Assembly: GCF_004965515.1 (NCBI RefSeq)
Contig: NZ_SSHH01000003.1
Span: 214,232-278,231 of the forward strand
Direction of reading: 5' to 3'
Source of the DNA: Alteraurantiacibacter aquimixticola
GTDB lineage: Bacteria > Pseudomonadota > Alphaproteobacteria > Sphingomonadales > Sphingomonadaceae
DNA length: 64,000 bases
A program made the position numbers and the translations under genes. Shown one piece after another: positions 7,716 to 16,731 of the stretch (position 1 is its first letter; each line of letters opens with the position of its first letter). The notes under the pieces were generated by a model. That model ran no database searches. It was not told the DNA's origin and was given only the letters and a program-made list of their open reading frames with translations.

Positions 7716-9032
7716 ATGATGACCGAGACCGGTGCCGGCCCAAGCTTCCCCGCTCTCCTGAAAGCATTCGTGCGCGTCGGCATGCTCAGCTTCGGCGGGC
7801 CTGCTGGACAGATCGCGCTCATGCATCGCGAACTGGTGGAGGAGCGGCGCTGGGTGAGCGAGGAGGACTATCTCCACGCGCTCAATTTCTGCCACCTGCT
7901 TCCCGGACCCGAGGCGCAGCAGCTGGCGACATGGATCGGCTGGCGGCTGCATGGCTGGCGCGGAGGGCTTGCCGCGGGCCTGCTCTTCGTCATTCCCGGC
8001 GCGCTGGTGATCCTCGCGCTTTCCATCCTCTATGCTCTTGCTGCCGATCTCGGGTGGTTCGCGGCGCTGTTCCTGGGCGTGAAGGCGGCGGTGCTGGCAA
8101 TCGTTGCGCAGGCGCTGTTGCGGATCGGAGGACGGGCGCTGGATACGCGCTTCAAGCAGGCACTGGCGCTGGCCGCCTTCGTGGCGCTGTTCTTCCTCGA
8201 CCTGCCATTCCCGCTGATCGTGCTGGGTGCCGGAGTCCTCGGCATCGCTGTGGCGGCGGTGCTGCCGCAGTGGCTGGCCCTGAAGCCGGCGGGGGGCGAG
8301 CCGCCCAGCGCCCCGCGTCCCTGGCGGGCGACGCTGGGCGCGGCGCTGTTGTGGGGAGCAATCTGGGCGGCGCCCATGGTCATCGTGTTCCTGGTGCTGG
8401 GGCGCGATCACGTGCTGTGGGACATCGGCGCCTTCTTCTCGCAACTGGCGGTCGTTACATTTGGCGGAGCCTATGCCGTGCTCGCCTATATGGCGCAGGA
8501 AGCGGTGCAGGGTTTCGGCTGGTTGCAGGCGGGGGAGATGGCAGATGGGCTGGGCCTCGCCGAAACGACGCCCGGGCCGCTCATCATGGTGACCCAATTC
8601 GTCGGCTTCCTTGCCGCCTTCCGCGCGCCCGAACCCTTCAGCCCGCTAGTCGCCGGACTGATCGGAGCGGGGCTGACGACATGGGTCACTTTCGCGCCCT
8701 GCTTCCTGTGGATCTTCGCCTTTGCCCCATGGATCGACCGGCTGCGCCACGCGGTCAGGCTGAAAGGCGGACTGGCAGCGCTGACGGCGGCCGTGGTAGG
8801 AGTGATCGCCAATCTCACTGCATGGTTTACCCTGCATGTCCTGTTCGGGCAGGTGGGTGAAGACACGGCGGGTCCGTTGCGGATCTATCTGCCCGAATGG
8901 TCCAGTTTCGATTGGCGCGCGGCTTTGCTGGCGATGCTTGCCTGCCTGCTTGTCTTCGGCGCCAGATGGTCCGTGCCGAAAGTGCTCGCCCTTGCCGCGG
9001 CGGGCGGACTGGTTCTTGGTCTTTTCCTGTAA
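7716..9032 (+). CDS. chrA: chromate efflux transporter ChrA, long two-domain form
   Basis: 438-residue inner-membrane protein with two homologous CHR halves. Half one has FVRVGMLSFGGPAGQIALMH and LNFCHLLPGPEAQQLATW; half two has QLAVVTFGGAYAVLAYMAQE and LGLAETTPGPLIMVTQFVGF. These two FGG...PGP pairs are the family signature. ChrA exports chromate using the proton motive force. Start ATG ATG at 7716/7719 follows AGGT closely; the longer reading from 7671 lacks the expected beginning. The superoxide dismutase gene begins 10 bp after its stop, suggesting cotranscription as an oxidant/chromate defence unit (inference). Confidence 0.92.
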   Translation: MMTETGAGPSFPALLKAFVRVGMLSFGGPAGQIALMHRELVEERRWVSEEDYLHALNFCHLLPGPEAQQLATWIGWRLHGWRGGLAAGLLFVIPGALVILALSILYALAADLGWFAALFLGVKAAVLAIVAQALLRIGGRALDTRFKQALALAAFVALFFLDLPFPLIVLGAGVLGIAVAAVLPQWLALKPAGGEPPSAPRPWRATLGAALLWGAIWAAPMVIVFLVLGRDHVLWDIGAFFSQLAVVTFGGAYAVLAYMAQEAVQGFGWLQAGEMADGLGLAETTPGPLIMVTQFVGFLAAFRAPEPFSPLVAGLIGAGLTTWVTFAPCFLWIFAFAPWIDRLRHAVRLKGGLAALTAAVVGVIANLTAWFTLHVLFGQVGEDTAGPLRIYLPEWSSFDWRAALLAMLACLLVFGARWSVPKVLALAAAGGLVLGLFL

Positions 9033-9042
9033 GGAGGCTGAC

Positions 9043-9759
9043 ATGATGAATTTGACGCGCAGGGATGCAATCGGGAGGGCGGCCGCTGGCGCAGCTGGTA
9101 TCGCGCTGGCGGGAACCGCCCAGCCTGCCGGTGCCCAGGAGCCGGCCCGCATCGCCGCATTCGCCGGCAATCACGCGCCCGTGCCGCTCCGGTTCGATCC
9201 CGCCGGGCTCACCGGCCTGTCCGAACGCCTCATCACCTCGCATTGGGAAAACAACTATCAGGGTTCGGTGAGGGCTTTGAACACGATCGAGCTCCGGCTC
9301 GCGGAGGCATTGGCCGATCCCGAATTTCCTCCGGTGGTCTATGGCGGGCTCAAGCGCGAGGAACTGCATCGCACGGGTTCCGTCATCCTGCACGAACTCT
9401 ACTTCGAAGGCCTCGGCGGCAACGGCAGTGCCGGTGGCTCGATTTCCGAGGAACTGGCCCGTTCTTTCGGCAGTGTCGATGCCTGGGCAGCCGAGTTCCG
9501 CCGCACCGCGATGTCGCTTTCGGGCGGATCAGGCTGGTGCGTGCTCAGTTACAACCGGCACACCGGATCGCTGCACAATTACTGGGCCTGGGATCACATG
9601 CATGGCGCGGTCAGCGGTGCGCCCCTGATTGCGCTCGATATGTATGAGCATTCCTACCACATGGACTATGGCACTGCTGCGGCCCGCTATGTCGATGCCT
9701 TCATGGCAAACCTCGATTGGGAAGTGGTGGACGCGCGTTACCGGGCCGCTTTGGCCTGA
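9043..9759 (+). CDS. exported Fe/Mn superoxide dismutase family protein
   Basis: 238 residues. The N-terminus (MMNLTRRDAIGRAAAGAAG then ALAGTAQPAGAQ) is a twin-arginine type signal with a cleavage site near residue 30. The SOD fold follows: SHWENNYQG (first His ligand), VILHELYFEGLGG (second His), and ALDMYEHSYHMDYG (Asp and His), so all four metal ligands are present. Ordinary Fe/Mn-SODs are about 200 aa and cytoplasmic; Tat export suggests the metal is loaded before transport to the periplasm. Strong AAGGAGG Shine-Dalgarno. Metal preference is not clear from sequence. Confidence 0.88.
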   Translation: MMNLTRRDAIGRAAAGAAGIALAGTAQPAGAQEPARIAAFAGNHAPVPLRFDPAGLTGLSERLITSHWENNYQGSVRALNTIELRLAEALADPEFPPVVYGGLKREELHRTGSVILHELYFEGLGGNGSAGGSISEELARSFGSVDAWAAEFRRTAMSLSGGSGWCVLSYNRHTGSLHNYWAWDHMHGAVSGAPLIALDMYEHSYHMDYGTAAARYVDAFMANLDWEVVDARYRAALA

Positions 9760-9813
9760 GAGCGCCCGGATGGCCTGAGGCAGGCCCCTTTCCTACAGGC
9801 GTACCACCCCGCC

Positions 9814-10389
9814 ATGCCTGGCGGCATGACCCGCACACGCACCCTCCCTCCGCCGCGCATTCCGCGCTTTGCTCCCGTTCCGCTGCGCGCCCGTTCGGAC
9901 GGGTGGACGCCGCTCAGGCAGGCCGAGTTTATCGGCATGCTCGCCCAGACAGGCTCGGTCGCGGCGGCGGCGCGGTTTGTGGGGATGGCGCGGGAGACGG
10001 CCTATCGCTTGCGGCGGCGGGCAGGGGCGGAGGAGTTTGCCTGGGCCTGGGACGTGGCGCTCGCTTATGCGCGGCGGGGCAGGCCTCCTGCGCCGCCCGC
10101 TGCGGCGATGGAACGGCGTGGGCCGCGAAAGGTCACACATGACGAGCCGTGGCGGGCGATCGTGGACGGGCGCTGGCGCGTGGTCATGCGGCGCGGGCGC
10201 TATTGCGGCAGCGTGCGGGAATCGCCCAATTCCGCGCTTCTGAGCTGGCTGGCGCAGATCGACCGCGCCATGCGGGAGGGGCGCAAGGCGCTGCGGCGCA
10301 GGGCTGCGAAGGACGGAAGGTCACAGTCGCAAGAGGGCGCTTGCGTGTTCCAAGCCCCCTCGCTTGTCGCTGGGCCGCGCCTGTCGTAG
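9814..10389 (+). CDS. small Arg-rich helix-turn-helix protein, unknown
   Basis: Up to 191 residues. The region FIGMLAQTGSVAAAARFVGM followed by ARETAYRLRRRAGAEEFAWAW looks like an HTH of the type in LysR N-termini or terminase small subunits. The rest is Arg/Ala-rich with no recognised domain. The start is uncertain: ATG 9814 or 9826, neither with a good Shine-Dalgarno. It ends 11 bp before the GH2 gene and could be cotranscribed with it. A DNA-binding role is inferred from the HTH only. Confidence 0.55.
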   Translation: MPGGMTRTRTLPPPRIPRFAPVPLRARSDGWTPLRQAEFIGMLAQTGSVAAAARFVGMARETAYRLRRRAGAEEFAWAWDVALAYARRGRPPAPPAAAMERRGPRKVTHDEPWRAIVDGRWRVVMRRGRYCGSVRESPNSALLSWLAQIDRAMREGRKALRRRAAKDGRSQSQEGACVFQAPSLVAGPRLS

Positions 10390-10400
10390 ATAGCGCTACC

Positions 10401-12266
10401 ATGAGGATGCTCGGGATGATCGCGGCGGCCTTTGCCATGGCCTTGCTGCATGGGGGAAGGGCCGGCGCGCAAGTGCTGCCCGATGGGCCGTTGCTGGCGT
10501 CGGCGGATATGCGCGAGGGGCAGGACCTCTCGGGCGAGTGGACCTACTCGATCGATCCCTATCGCGACGGCATGGCGGGCTTCCATGGTGGCGCGGCGGG
10601 CACGGGCCATCGCCGCTATGACGATACCGATGTGGAGCAGGCGCGGCGGGCCGATCCGCCGGCGCTCTACGAATACGACATGGACCGCGCGCCCCGCGCG
10701 ACGCTCCCCTCCAGCTGGCTGACCCATGCGCCCGAGATGCGGCACTATCAGGGGCTGGTGTGGTACCAGCGCCGCTTCGATGCCGATCCGGTCGCGGGCG
10801 AGCGCCAGTTCCTGCGCTTCGGCGCGGTCAACTACGCGGCCGAGGTGTGGCTGAATGGCGAGTTCCTGGGGAGGCATGAGGGCGGCTTCACCCCCTTCGC
10901 CTTCGAGGTGACCGGCAAGCTGCGGGCAGAGGGCAACCGGCTGCTGGTCGGCGCGGACTCGATCCGCGACTGGCAGGACGTGCCGCCGCCCGTCACCGAT
11001 TGGGAGACCTATGGCGGGATCACCCGCCCCGTCTCGCTGATCGCGGTGCCGGAGACCTATGTGGACGATGCATGGCTGCGGCTGACGCCCGACGGCCGGA
11101 TCACCATGGACATCGCGCTCGACGGGCCGCAGGCGGCAGGCGCGCCGGTCGAGATCGCCATCCCCGGACTGGAATTGCGCCTCACCACGAATGCCGATCC
11201 CACGGGGCGCGTCACCTTCCGCATCACGCCGCCGTCAGGGCTGGAGCGTTGGTCGCCGCAGAACCCCAAGCTCTACGATATCGAGATCCGCACGGGCGAG
11301 GACGTCTGGCGCGACCGCGTGGGCTTCCGCACCATTGCCGTGCGCGGGTCGGAGGTGCTGCTCAATGGCGAGCCTGTGTTCCTCAGCGGCATCAGCCTGC
11401 ATGAGGAGGAGCTGGGGGCGCAACCGACGCGCAACATGACGCCCGCTGCGGCGCGTGCGTTGCTCACGATCGTAAGGGACGACCTCAACGGCAACTTCGT
11501 GCGGCTGGCGCATTACCCGCATGGCGATGCGATGGTGCGCGCGGCGGACGAGCTGGGCCTGCTGGTGTGGAGCGAGATCCCCGTCTACTGGCGCATCGCC
11601 TTCGCCGATCCGGACGTGCTCACCCATGCGCGCACCATGCTGTCGGAGATGGTGCTGCGCGACCGCAACCGGGCGAGCGTCGTGATCTGGAGCGTGGGGA
11701 ACGAGACGCCGGTGGACGCGCCGCGCAATGCCTTCATGGCGCAGCTGGTGGCCGATGCGCGCACGCTCGACCCGCACCGGCTGGTGAGCGCGGCGCTGCT
11801 GACCGAGCGCGACGATAGCGGCGAGGTGCCGGTGATGCGGCTGGTCGATCCGCTGGCCGATCATCTCGATGTGCTGGCGGTGAACACCTATAATGGCTGG
11901 TACGGGCCGGATCGTCCTGAGGACGTGCCGCGTATCGCGTGGGATGTGCCCGCCGGCCGGCCGCTGGTCTTCTCCGAAATGGGGGCGGGCGCGCAGCCGG
12001 GCCTCCACGCCGCGCAGGGTGAGGAGCCGATCAAGTTCACCGAGGAATACCAGGCGACCTATTACCGCAATACGCTGGCAATGGCCGAGGGGATCGAGAC
12101 GCTCGCGGGCCTCTCGCCATGGATCCTGAAGGACTTCCTCTCTCCCCGTCGCCAGCTGCCCGGTGTGCAGGATGGCTGGAACCGGAAGGGCCTGATCGGG
12201 CCGGAGGGCGAACGCAAGCTGGCCTTCGATGTGCTGGCGGAGTGGTATGCGGAAAGGGAGGAGTGA
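10401..12266 (+). CDS. exported glycoside hydrolase family 2 protein
   Basis: 621 residues from ATG 10401, with a signal peptide (MIAAAFAMALLHGGRAGAQ). Order: N-terminal jelly-roll sugar-binding domain (about 50-230, with GLVWYQRRF and YAAEVWLNGEFLGRHEGGFTPF), an immunoglobulin-like sandwich, then a TIM barrel. The acid/base Glu is in VIWSVGNETP and the nucleophile is probably the Glu in LVFSEMGAGA. The nearest activities in my knowledge are beta-glucuronidase and beta-galactosidase; the substrate cannot be fixed. No sugar transporter lies next to it. Confidence 0.85.
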   Translation: MRMLGMIAAAFAMALLHGGRAGAQVLPDGPLLASADMREGQDLSGEWTYSIDPYRDGMAGFHGGAAGTGHRRYDDTDVEQARRADPPALYEYDMDRAPRATLPSSWLTHAPEMRHYQGLVWYQRRFDADPVAGERQFLRFGAVNYAAEVWLNGEFLGRHEGGFTPFAFEVTGKLRAEGNRLLVGADSIRDWQDVPPPVTDWETYGGITRPVSLIAVPETYVDDAWLRLTPDGRITMDIALDGPQAAGAPVEIAIPGLELRLTTNADPTGRVTFRITPPSGLERWSPQNPKLYDIEIRTGEDVWRDRVGFRTIAVRGSEVLLNGEPVFLSGISLHEEELGAQPTRNMTPAAARALLTIVRDDLNGNFVRLAHYPHGDAMVRAADELGLLVWSEIPVYWRIAFADPDVLTHARTMLSEMVLRDRNRASVVIWSVGNETPVDAPRNAFMAQLVADARTLDPHRLVSAALLTERDDSGEVPVMRLVDPLADHLDVLAVNTYNGWYGPDRPEDVPRIAWDVPAGRPLVFSEMGAGAQPGLHAAQGEEPIKFTEEYQATYYRNTLAMAEGIETLAGLSPWILKDFLSPRRQLPGVQDGWNRKGLIGPEGERKLAFDVLAEWYAEREE

Positions 12267-12287
12267 TGACGAGCCTGCAAGGCTCGC

Positions 12288-12382
12288 AAGGCCGAACGGC
12301 CGTCCGCAGGTGCCCCGCAGCAAGGCGGAGGGAACAGCACCGAGGAAAGCCAAGGGGCGGATGCCCCGCCGGCGATTGAGGA
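12288..12382 (+). repeat. REP-like element, copy 3
   Basis: AAGGCCGAACGGCC, GTCCGCAGGTGCCCCGCAG, GAGGGAACAGCACCGAGGA, then AAGCCAA and hairpin GGGGC-GGAT-GCCCC (12354-12367), then GCCGGCGATTGAGG. Same order of blocks as at 737-824 and 938-1030. It fills the gap between the GH2 gene and the convergent CinA-type gene. Confidence 0.8.
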
Positions 12383-12391
12383 ACAGGAATC

Positions 12392-13156
12392 CTATATACC
12401 GCCGGGCGTGTAGTCGAGGCCAAGCTCAGTTAGCCCCTCGCACAGCGCGGCCATGCAGGCATCGAGCGTGTCGCGGCTGGTCGAGCGGATGACGAAGTTG
12501 GCGCCTATGCGGCCCTCGCGGAAGAAAGGGTAGCTGCCAATCTGGACGCCTTCGTGCGCGGCTTCCACGGCGCGCAGCAGGTCGGCGACTTCGCTCTCCT
12601 TGATCCAGCCTCCGACGGTCTCGGAGATCAGCGGCACGCCGCCTTCCAGCGTGCCGGTCAGCGCATCGAGCATCTGCGCGCAGATCGTCGGCACGCCGGC
12701 CATCATGAAGATGGAACCGTGGCGAATGCCGGGCGCGCCGGACATGCGGTTGGGGATCAGCTCGGCGCCCTCGGGCACGCGCGCCATGCGCAGGCGGGCG
12801 TCGGTCAGGCCGCCCTCGCGGTGCTTGTAGTAGTCCTCAAGGATCGCGCGCGCTTCGGGATGGATGACGACGGGCACGCCCAGCGCCTGTGCCACTGCGT
12901 CCACGGTGATGTCGTCATGCGTGGGGCCGATGCCGCCGGTGGTGAAGAGGTAGTCGTAAGTGCTGCGCAGCGCGTTCACGGCCTGGGCGATCGCGTCCAT
13001 GCCGTCCGACACTACGCGTACTTCGGTGAGGCGGATGCCCTGCACCTGTAGCCAGCTGGCGACCTGCGCGATGTTCTTGTCATGCGTGCGGCCGGAGAGG
13101 ATCTCGTCCCCGATCACCAGCAGCGCGGCGGTCCAGATGCGGTCTGTTGCAGACAT
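12392..13156 (-). CDS. CinA-type molybdopterin-binding domain protein
   Basis: 254 residues, equal to the N-terminal MoCF/COG1058 domain of CinA without the C-terminal nicotinamide-nucleotide amidase domain. Visible motifs: ALLVIGDEILSGRTHDKN, the VSDGMDAI turn, LFTTGGIGPTHDDIT, the RMARVPEGAELIPN block, and FMMAGVPTICAQML. In CinA this domain carries ADP-ribose pyrophosphatase activity. Stand-alone forms are common in alphaproteobacteria; function is assigned by family only. It follows the flavin monooxygenase gene by 9 bp on the same strand. Confidence 0.85.
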   Translation of the reverse strand: MSATDRIWTAALLVIGDEILSGRTHDKNIAQVASWLQVQGIRLTEVRVVSDGMDAIAQAVNALRSTYDYLFTTGGIGPTHDDITVDAVAQALGVPVVIHPEARAILEDYYKHREGGLTDARLRMARVPEGAELIPNRMSGAPGIRHGSIFMMAGVPTICAQMLDALTGTLEGGVPLISETVGGWIKESEVADLLRAVEAAHEGVQIGSYPFFREGRIGANFVIRSTSRDTLDACMAALCEGLTELGLDYTPGGI

Positions 13157-13165
13157 GACGGCGGC

Positions 13166-14677
13166 TTAGGCCGGTTCCTCGGTGCGCGCCACCGGACTTT
13201 GGGGCAGGGCAGCGCTGAGCGCGGGATCGCCCGGATTGGTGAAGCGCAGCACGCCATCGGCAACGGGGCGCTGGCGGAAGTCCTTCACGTCTGCGAGGTA
13301 ATCGTGGTTGAGCCGCCAGGGCAGTTCGGCCGCGCTCTTGGGCATCAGAGGCTTTGCGCGATGCAGATAGCCCGATGTGTAGTCGAAAGGTTCGACCACC
13401 TCCGGCTCGTCCTCAGGGGCCAGCAGCGGGATGACGACCGTAGCGTTCTCCGCTTCCATCTCGTTGAGGACTCGCGCGACGAATTCGGAGTTGTTGTCCG
13501 CCCGCAATGTCCAGCTGGCGTTGAGATAACCGAAAGTGACCGCGAGGTTGGGGACGTTGGAGAACATCGTCCCGCGATAGTAGTAATGCTCCGGCCACTC
13601 GACCTTCTTCCCGTCGATCGACACGGCGACCTTGCCCGCCAGCACGAGGCGCAGGCCGGTGGCGGTGACGACGATATCGGCGGGCAGGTACTTGCCTGAC
13701 GCCAGCTTCACCCCGCCCGCATCGAAGCCCGCCACATGGTCGGTGACGACATCGGCCTTGCCGCTCCTCAGTGCCTTGAACAGGTCGCCATCTGGAACGA
13801 GGCAGAGGCGCTGCTTCCAGGGGTCGTAGGGCGGCTCGAAATGTTCTGCCGAATAGGCGGGCCCGAGGTCGTGGCGCAGCATCTCGCGCAGCTTCTTCGC
13901 GAGCTTTTCCGGATCGCGCCGCGAGAGCTTGAAGAAATAGTCGCGCAGGCGGATGTTCTTCTGGCGGGTCAGCCAATAGGCCCAGCTTTCGGGCAGCCAG
14001 CGCCGGAGGACCTTGCCGATCCGGTCCTGCCGCGGGCCCGCCGCCATCCATGTCGGCGTGCGCTGGAGCATGGTGACGTGCGCGGCCTTGTCGGTCATCG
14101 TGGGGACGATGGTGACGGCAGTCGCGCCCGATCCGATCACCACCACGCGCTTGCCCGTATAGTCGAGGTCCTGCGGCCAGAATTGCGGATGCACGACCGT
14201 GCCGCCGAAGTCCGCCAGGCCGGGAATATCCGCCTCATGCGGTTTGTCGTAATCGTAATAGCCGGAGGCGAAGAACAGGAAGTGCGTGGTCTCGGTCCGC
14301 CAACCTTGCGCATCCTCCAGCGTGACGTGCCACAGCGCCTCATCCGAATGCCAGTCCGCCGAAACTACGGTGGTTTCGAAACGAATATGTTCGGTGATCC
14401 CGCGCTCATCCGCAGTGCGATTGAGATATTCGAGGATCGCCGGCCCGTCCGCGATCGCATCCTCATGCTTCCACGGCTCGAAACGGAAGCCGAGCGTATG
14501 CATGTCCGAATCCGAACGCACGCCGGGGTAGCGGAACAGGTCCCACGTCCCGCCGATCTGCGCCCGGCGTTCGATAATCGCAAAGCTGCGCGTGGGGCAC
14601 ATCATTTTCAGATGCGCCGCCATGGAGATACCGGAAATGCCGGCGCCTACAATCAGCACATCGAGGTGGTCTGCCAT
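13166..14677 (-). CDS. flavin-containing / Baeyer-Villiger-type monooxygenase
   Basis: 503 residues. The FAD-binding GAGISGISMAAHL is at the N-terminus. The sequence FGGTVVHPQFWP fits the FMO/BVMO fingerprint FxGxxxHxxxWP. A second Rossmann motif (VVVIGSGATAV) binds NADPH, and a late DIVVTATGL completes the fold. Such enzymes use NADPH and O2 to oxygenate ketones or soft heteroatoms; the substrate here is unknown. It heads a two-gene minus-strand unit with the CinA-type gene and is divergent from corA. Confidence 0.88.
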   Translation of the reverse strand: MADHLDVLIVGAGISGISMAAHLKMMCPTRSFAIIERRAQIGGTWDLFRYPGVRSDSDMHTLGFRFEPWKHEDAIADGPAILEYLNRTADERGITEHIRFETTVVSADWHSDEALWHVTLEDAQGWRTETTHFLFFASGYYDYDKPHEADIPGLADFGGTVVHPQFWPQDLDYTGKRVVVIGSGATAVTIVPTMTDKAAHVTMLQRTPTWMAAGPRQDRIGKVLRRWLPESWAYWLTRQKNIRLRDYFFKLSRRDPEKLAKKLREMLRHDLGPAYSAEHFEPPYDPWKQRLCLVPDGDLFKALRSGKADVVTDHVAGFDAGGVKLASGKYLPADIVVTATGLRLVLAGKVAVSIDGKKVEWPEHYYYRGTMFSNVPNLAVTFGYLNASWTLRADNNSEFVARVLNEMEAENATVVIPLLAPEDEPEVVEPFDYTSGYLHRAKPLMPKSAAELPWRLNHDYLADVKDFRQRPVADGVLRFTNPGDPALSAALPQSPVARTEEPA

Positions 14678-14721
14678 ATAACAGGATTGCCAGCCGGAGG
14701 CGCCCGTGTCACCACCCTTTC

Positions 14722-15687
14722 ATGACAGTTGTCACCGCTCGGCGCTATCGACAGGGCAAGATTCAGCGCAACATCGCGGAGGCGCCTTTCGATGCCCCTG
14801 GCAAGGGCGAGTTCGACTGGATCGGTCTGCTCGATCCCGAACCAGCAGAGATCGACGCGCTCGCCCAGCGATACCACCTGCACCCTCTCGCGGTCGAGGA
14901 TGCCGTGACACAACGCCACCCGCCCAAAGCGGAAACCTATAGCAAGCACCTCTTCGTTGTCGCCCGAACGGCGGCGCAGGGGCCGGGCGACACGATCGCC
15001 TATGGCCAGACCGCGATCTTCGTAGGCGACGATTTCATAATCACCGTCAGGCTGGGCAGCCAACGCGCACATGTGGACCTGCGCGCGCAGCTGGAAGCGA
15101 ATCCGGAGCGGCTGGCGGAAGGGCCGGACTTCGTGCTCCATGCCTTGCTCGATTTCATCGTGGAGGGCTTCGATCCTTTGCTCGATCGGCTGGACGAGAC
15201 GATGGGCAAGATGGAAGATGGCGCGATAGATGCCTTCCCCGACCAGGCGCGCATCCGCCGCATCTTCCGCTTGCGGCGGACACTCCGCCAGCTTGAGGGA
15301 ATCTCGGGCCGGATGGAAGAAATGACGGGCAAGCTGGCGCAGGTCGAACAGCCGGCGATAGACCAGCGTGCGCGTCCCTATTTCCGCGACGTGCATGACC
15401 ATGCGAGGCGCGTGCTGATGCGCACGCGCGCGCTGCTCGATACGCTGGGCAACCTTCTCGAGGTAGCGAGCCTGCTGGAACAGAGTCGCCAGGGTGCGAT
15501 TACGCGGCAACTGGCCGCATGGGCCGCGATCCTTGCCGTGCCAACGGCGATCGCCGGCATTTACGGGATGAATTTCGCTTTCATGCCAGAGCTTGCCTGG
15601 CGGCACGGCTATTTCATCGTGCTGGGCGCGATCGCGCTCATTTGCGCATTGCTGTTCTGGCGCTTCCGGAGGATCGGCTGGCTTTGA
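14722..15687 (+). CDS. corA: CorA-family Mg2+/divalent cation transporter
   Basis: 321 residues. A large cytoplasmic N-terminal domain (with HPLAVEDAV near residue 53 and the long stalk helix around residues 190-255) is followed by two C-terminal membrane spans. The selectivity motif YGMNF (GMN) lies between them, after IAGI. The protein ends with the short basic tail FRRIGWL, typical of CorA. It forms homopentameric channels in the inner membrane. Single gene, divergent from the monooxygenase. Confidence 0.94.
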   Translation: MTVVTARRYRQGKIQRNIAEAPFDAPGKGEFDWIGLLDPEPAEIDALAQRYHLHPLAVEDAVTQRHPPKAETYSKHLFVVARTAAQGPGDTIAYGQTAIFVGDDFIITVRLGSQRAHVDLRAQLEANPERLAEGPDFVLHALLDFIVEGFDPLLDRLDETMGKMEDGAIDAFPDQARIRRIFRLRRTLRQLEGISGRMEEMTGKLAQVEQPAIDQRARPYFRDVHDHARRVLMRTRALLDTLGNLLEVASLLEQSRQGAITRQLAAWAAILAVPTAIAGIYGMNFAFMPELAWRHGYFIVLGAIALICALLFWRFRRIGWL

Positions 15688-15765
15688 AAGTCGGGGCGCG
15701 CGACCATCGGTCGCGCTTTCACCCGCTGACAGGCCGAGAGGCGCGATGGCCTCCCTTAGCCTCCC

Positions 15766-16701
15766 TTACTTGGCCGAGAGCGCCTCGGTAAACATGGTGC
15801 GCGACGGGGCATCGGCATAATCGCTCGACGCGTCCTTGTCGCCCTGCAGCGCTCGTGCAGCCTGTACCGTATTGGCGAGCAGGCAGGCAATGGTCATCGG
15901 TCCCACGCCGCCGGGGACGGGGGTGACGGCCTTGGCATGCTGGACTTCGTCAAAGGCGACGTCGCCCACCAGCTTCTCCTTGCCGGTCTCCTCATCCATG
16001 ATGCGGGTGATGCCGACATCGATGATGACAGCGCCGTCCTTCACCCAGTCGCCCTTCACCAGTTTGGGCGCGCCTGCGGCGGCCACGATGATGTCCGCCT
16101 TGCGGCAGATGGCGGGCAGGTTGTGGGTGTAGATATGGGTGACGGTGACGGTGCATTCGGCATCCAGCAGCAGGTTCGCCACCGGCTTGCCGACGATGTT
16201 GGACTTGCCGATCACCACCGCATCCTTGCCGACGAAATCGTCGACCACGCTCTGCAGCAGGATCATCACGCCCAGCGGAGTGCAGGGCACGATGCCGCCG
16301 GTGCCGGTCGACAGACGACCGACATTGACCGGGTGGAAGCCGTCCACGTCCTTGTCCGGGCTGATCGAACGCAGCACCAGGCGCGTATCGATATGCTCGG
16401 GCAGCGGCACCTGGCACAGGATGCCGTGAACCTCGGGATCCTTGTTGAGCTGGTCGATCAGCGCGAGGAGTTCTTCCTGGCTGGCATCGGCGGGCAGGCG
16501 GTGTTCGATCGAATTGATGCCGACCTTCTCGCACGCCTTGATCTTACGGCGGACATAGACCTGGCTGGCACCATCCTCGCCCACCAGGATCACTACCAGA
16601 CCCGGACGGGTCATGCCGGCGGCGAGCATCTCGTCCACCTGCGTCTTGGTCTTCTCGTCAAGCTGGCGCGCGATCGCGCGGCCATCGATAATATCGGCCA
16701 T
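15766..16701 (-). CDS. folD: methylenetetrahydrofolate dehydrogenase / cyclohydrolase FolD
   Basis: 311-residue bifunctional enzyme converting 5,10-methylene-H4folate to 10-formyl-H4folate with NADP+. Catalytic Tyr/Lys are in YVRRKIKAC. Other signatures are DGFHPVNVGRL, CTPLGVMILL, the NADP loop VIGKSNIVGKPVANLL and PVPGGVGPMTIACLL. It is the second gene of a metF-folD unit and next to a tetrahydrofolate-dependent O-demethylase, consistent with oxidation of the released methyl groups. Confidence 0.96.
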   Translation of the reverse strand: MADIIDGRAIARQLDEKTKTQVDEMLAAGMTRPGLVVILVGEDGASQVYVRRKIKACEKVGINSIEHRLPADASQEELLALIDQLNKDPEVHGILCQVPLPEHIDTRLVLRSISPDKDVDGFHPVNVGRLSTGTGGIVPCTPLGVMILLQSVVDDFVGKDAVVIGKSNIVGKPVANLLLDAECTVTVTHIYTHNLPAICRKADIIVAAAGAPKLVKGDWVKDGAVIIDVGITRIMDEETGKEKLVGDVAFDEVQHAKAVTPVPGGVGPMTIACLLANTVQAARALQGDKDASSDYADAPSRTMFTEALSAK

Positions 16702-16731
16702 GTCTGTTCCTGTCTCCGGGGAGCCGGCGGC

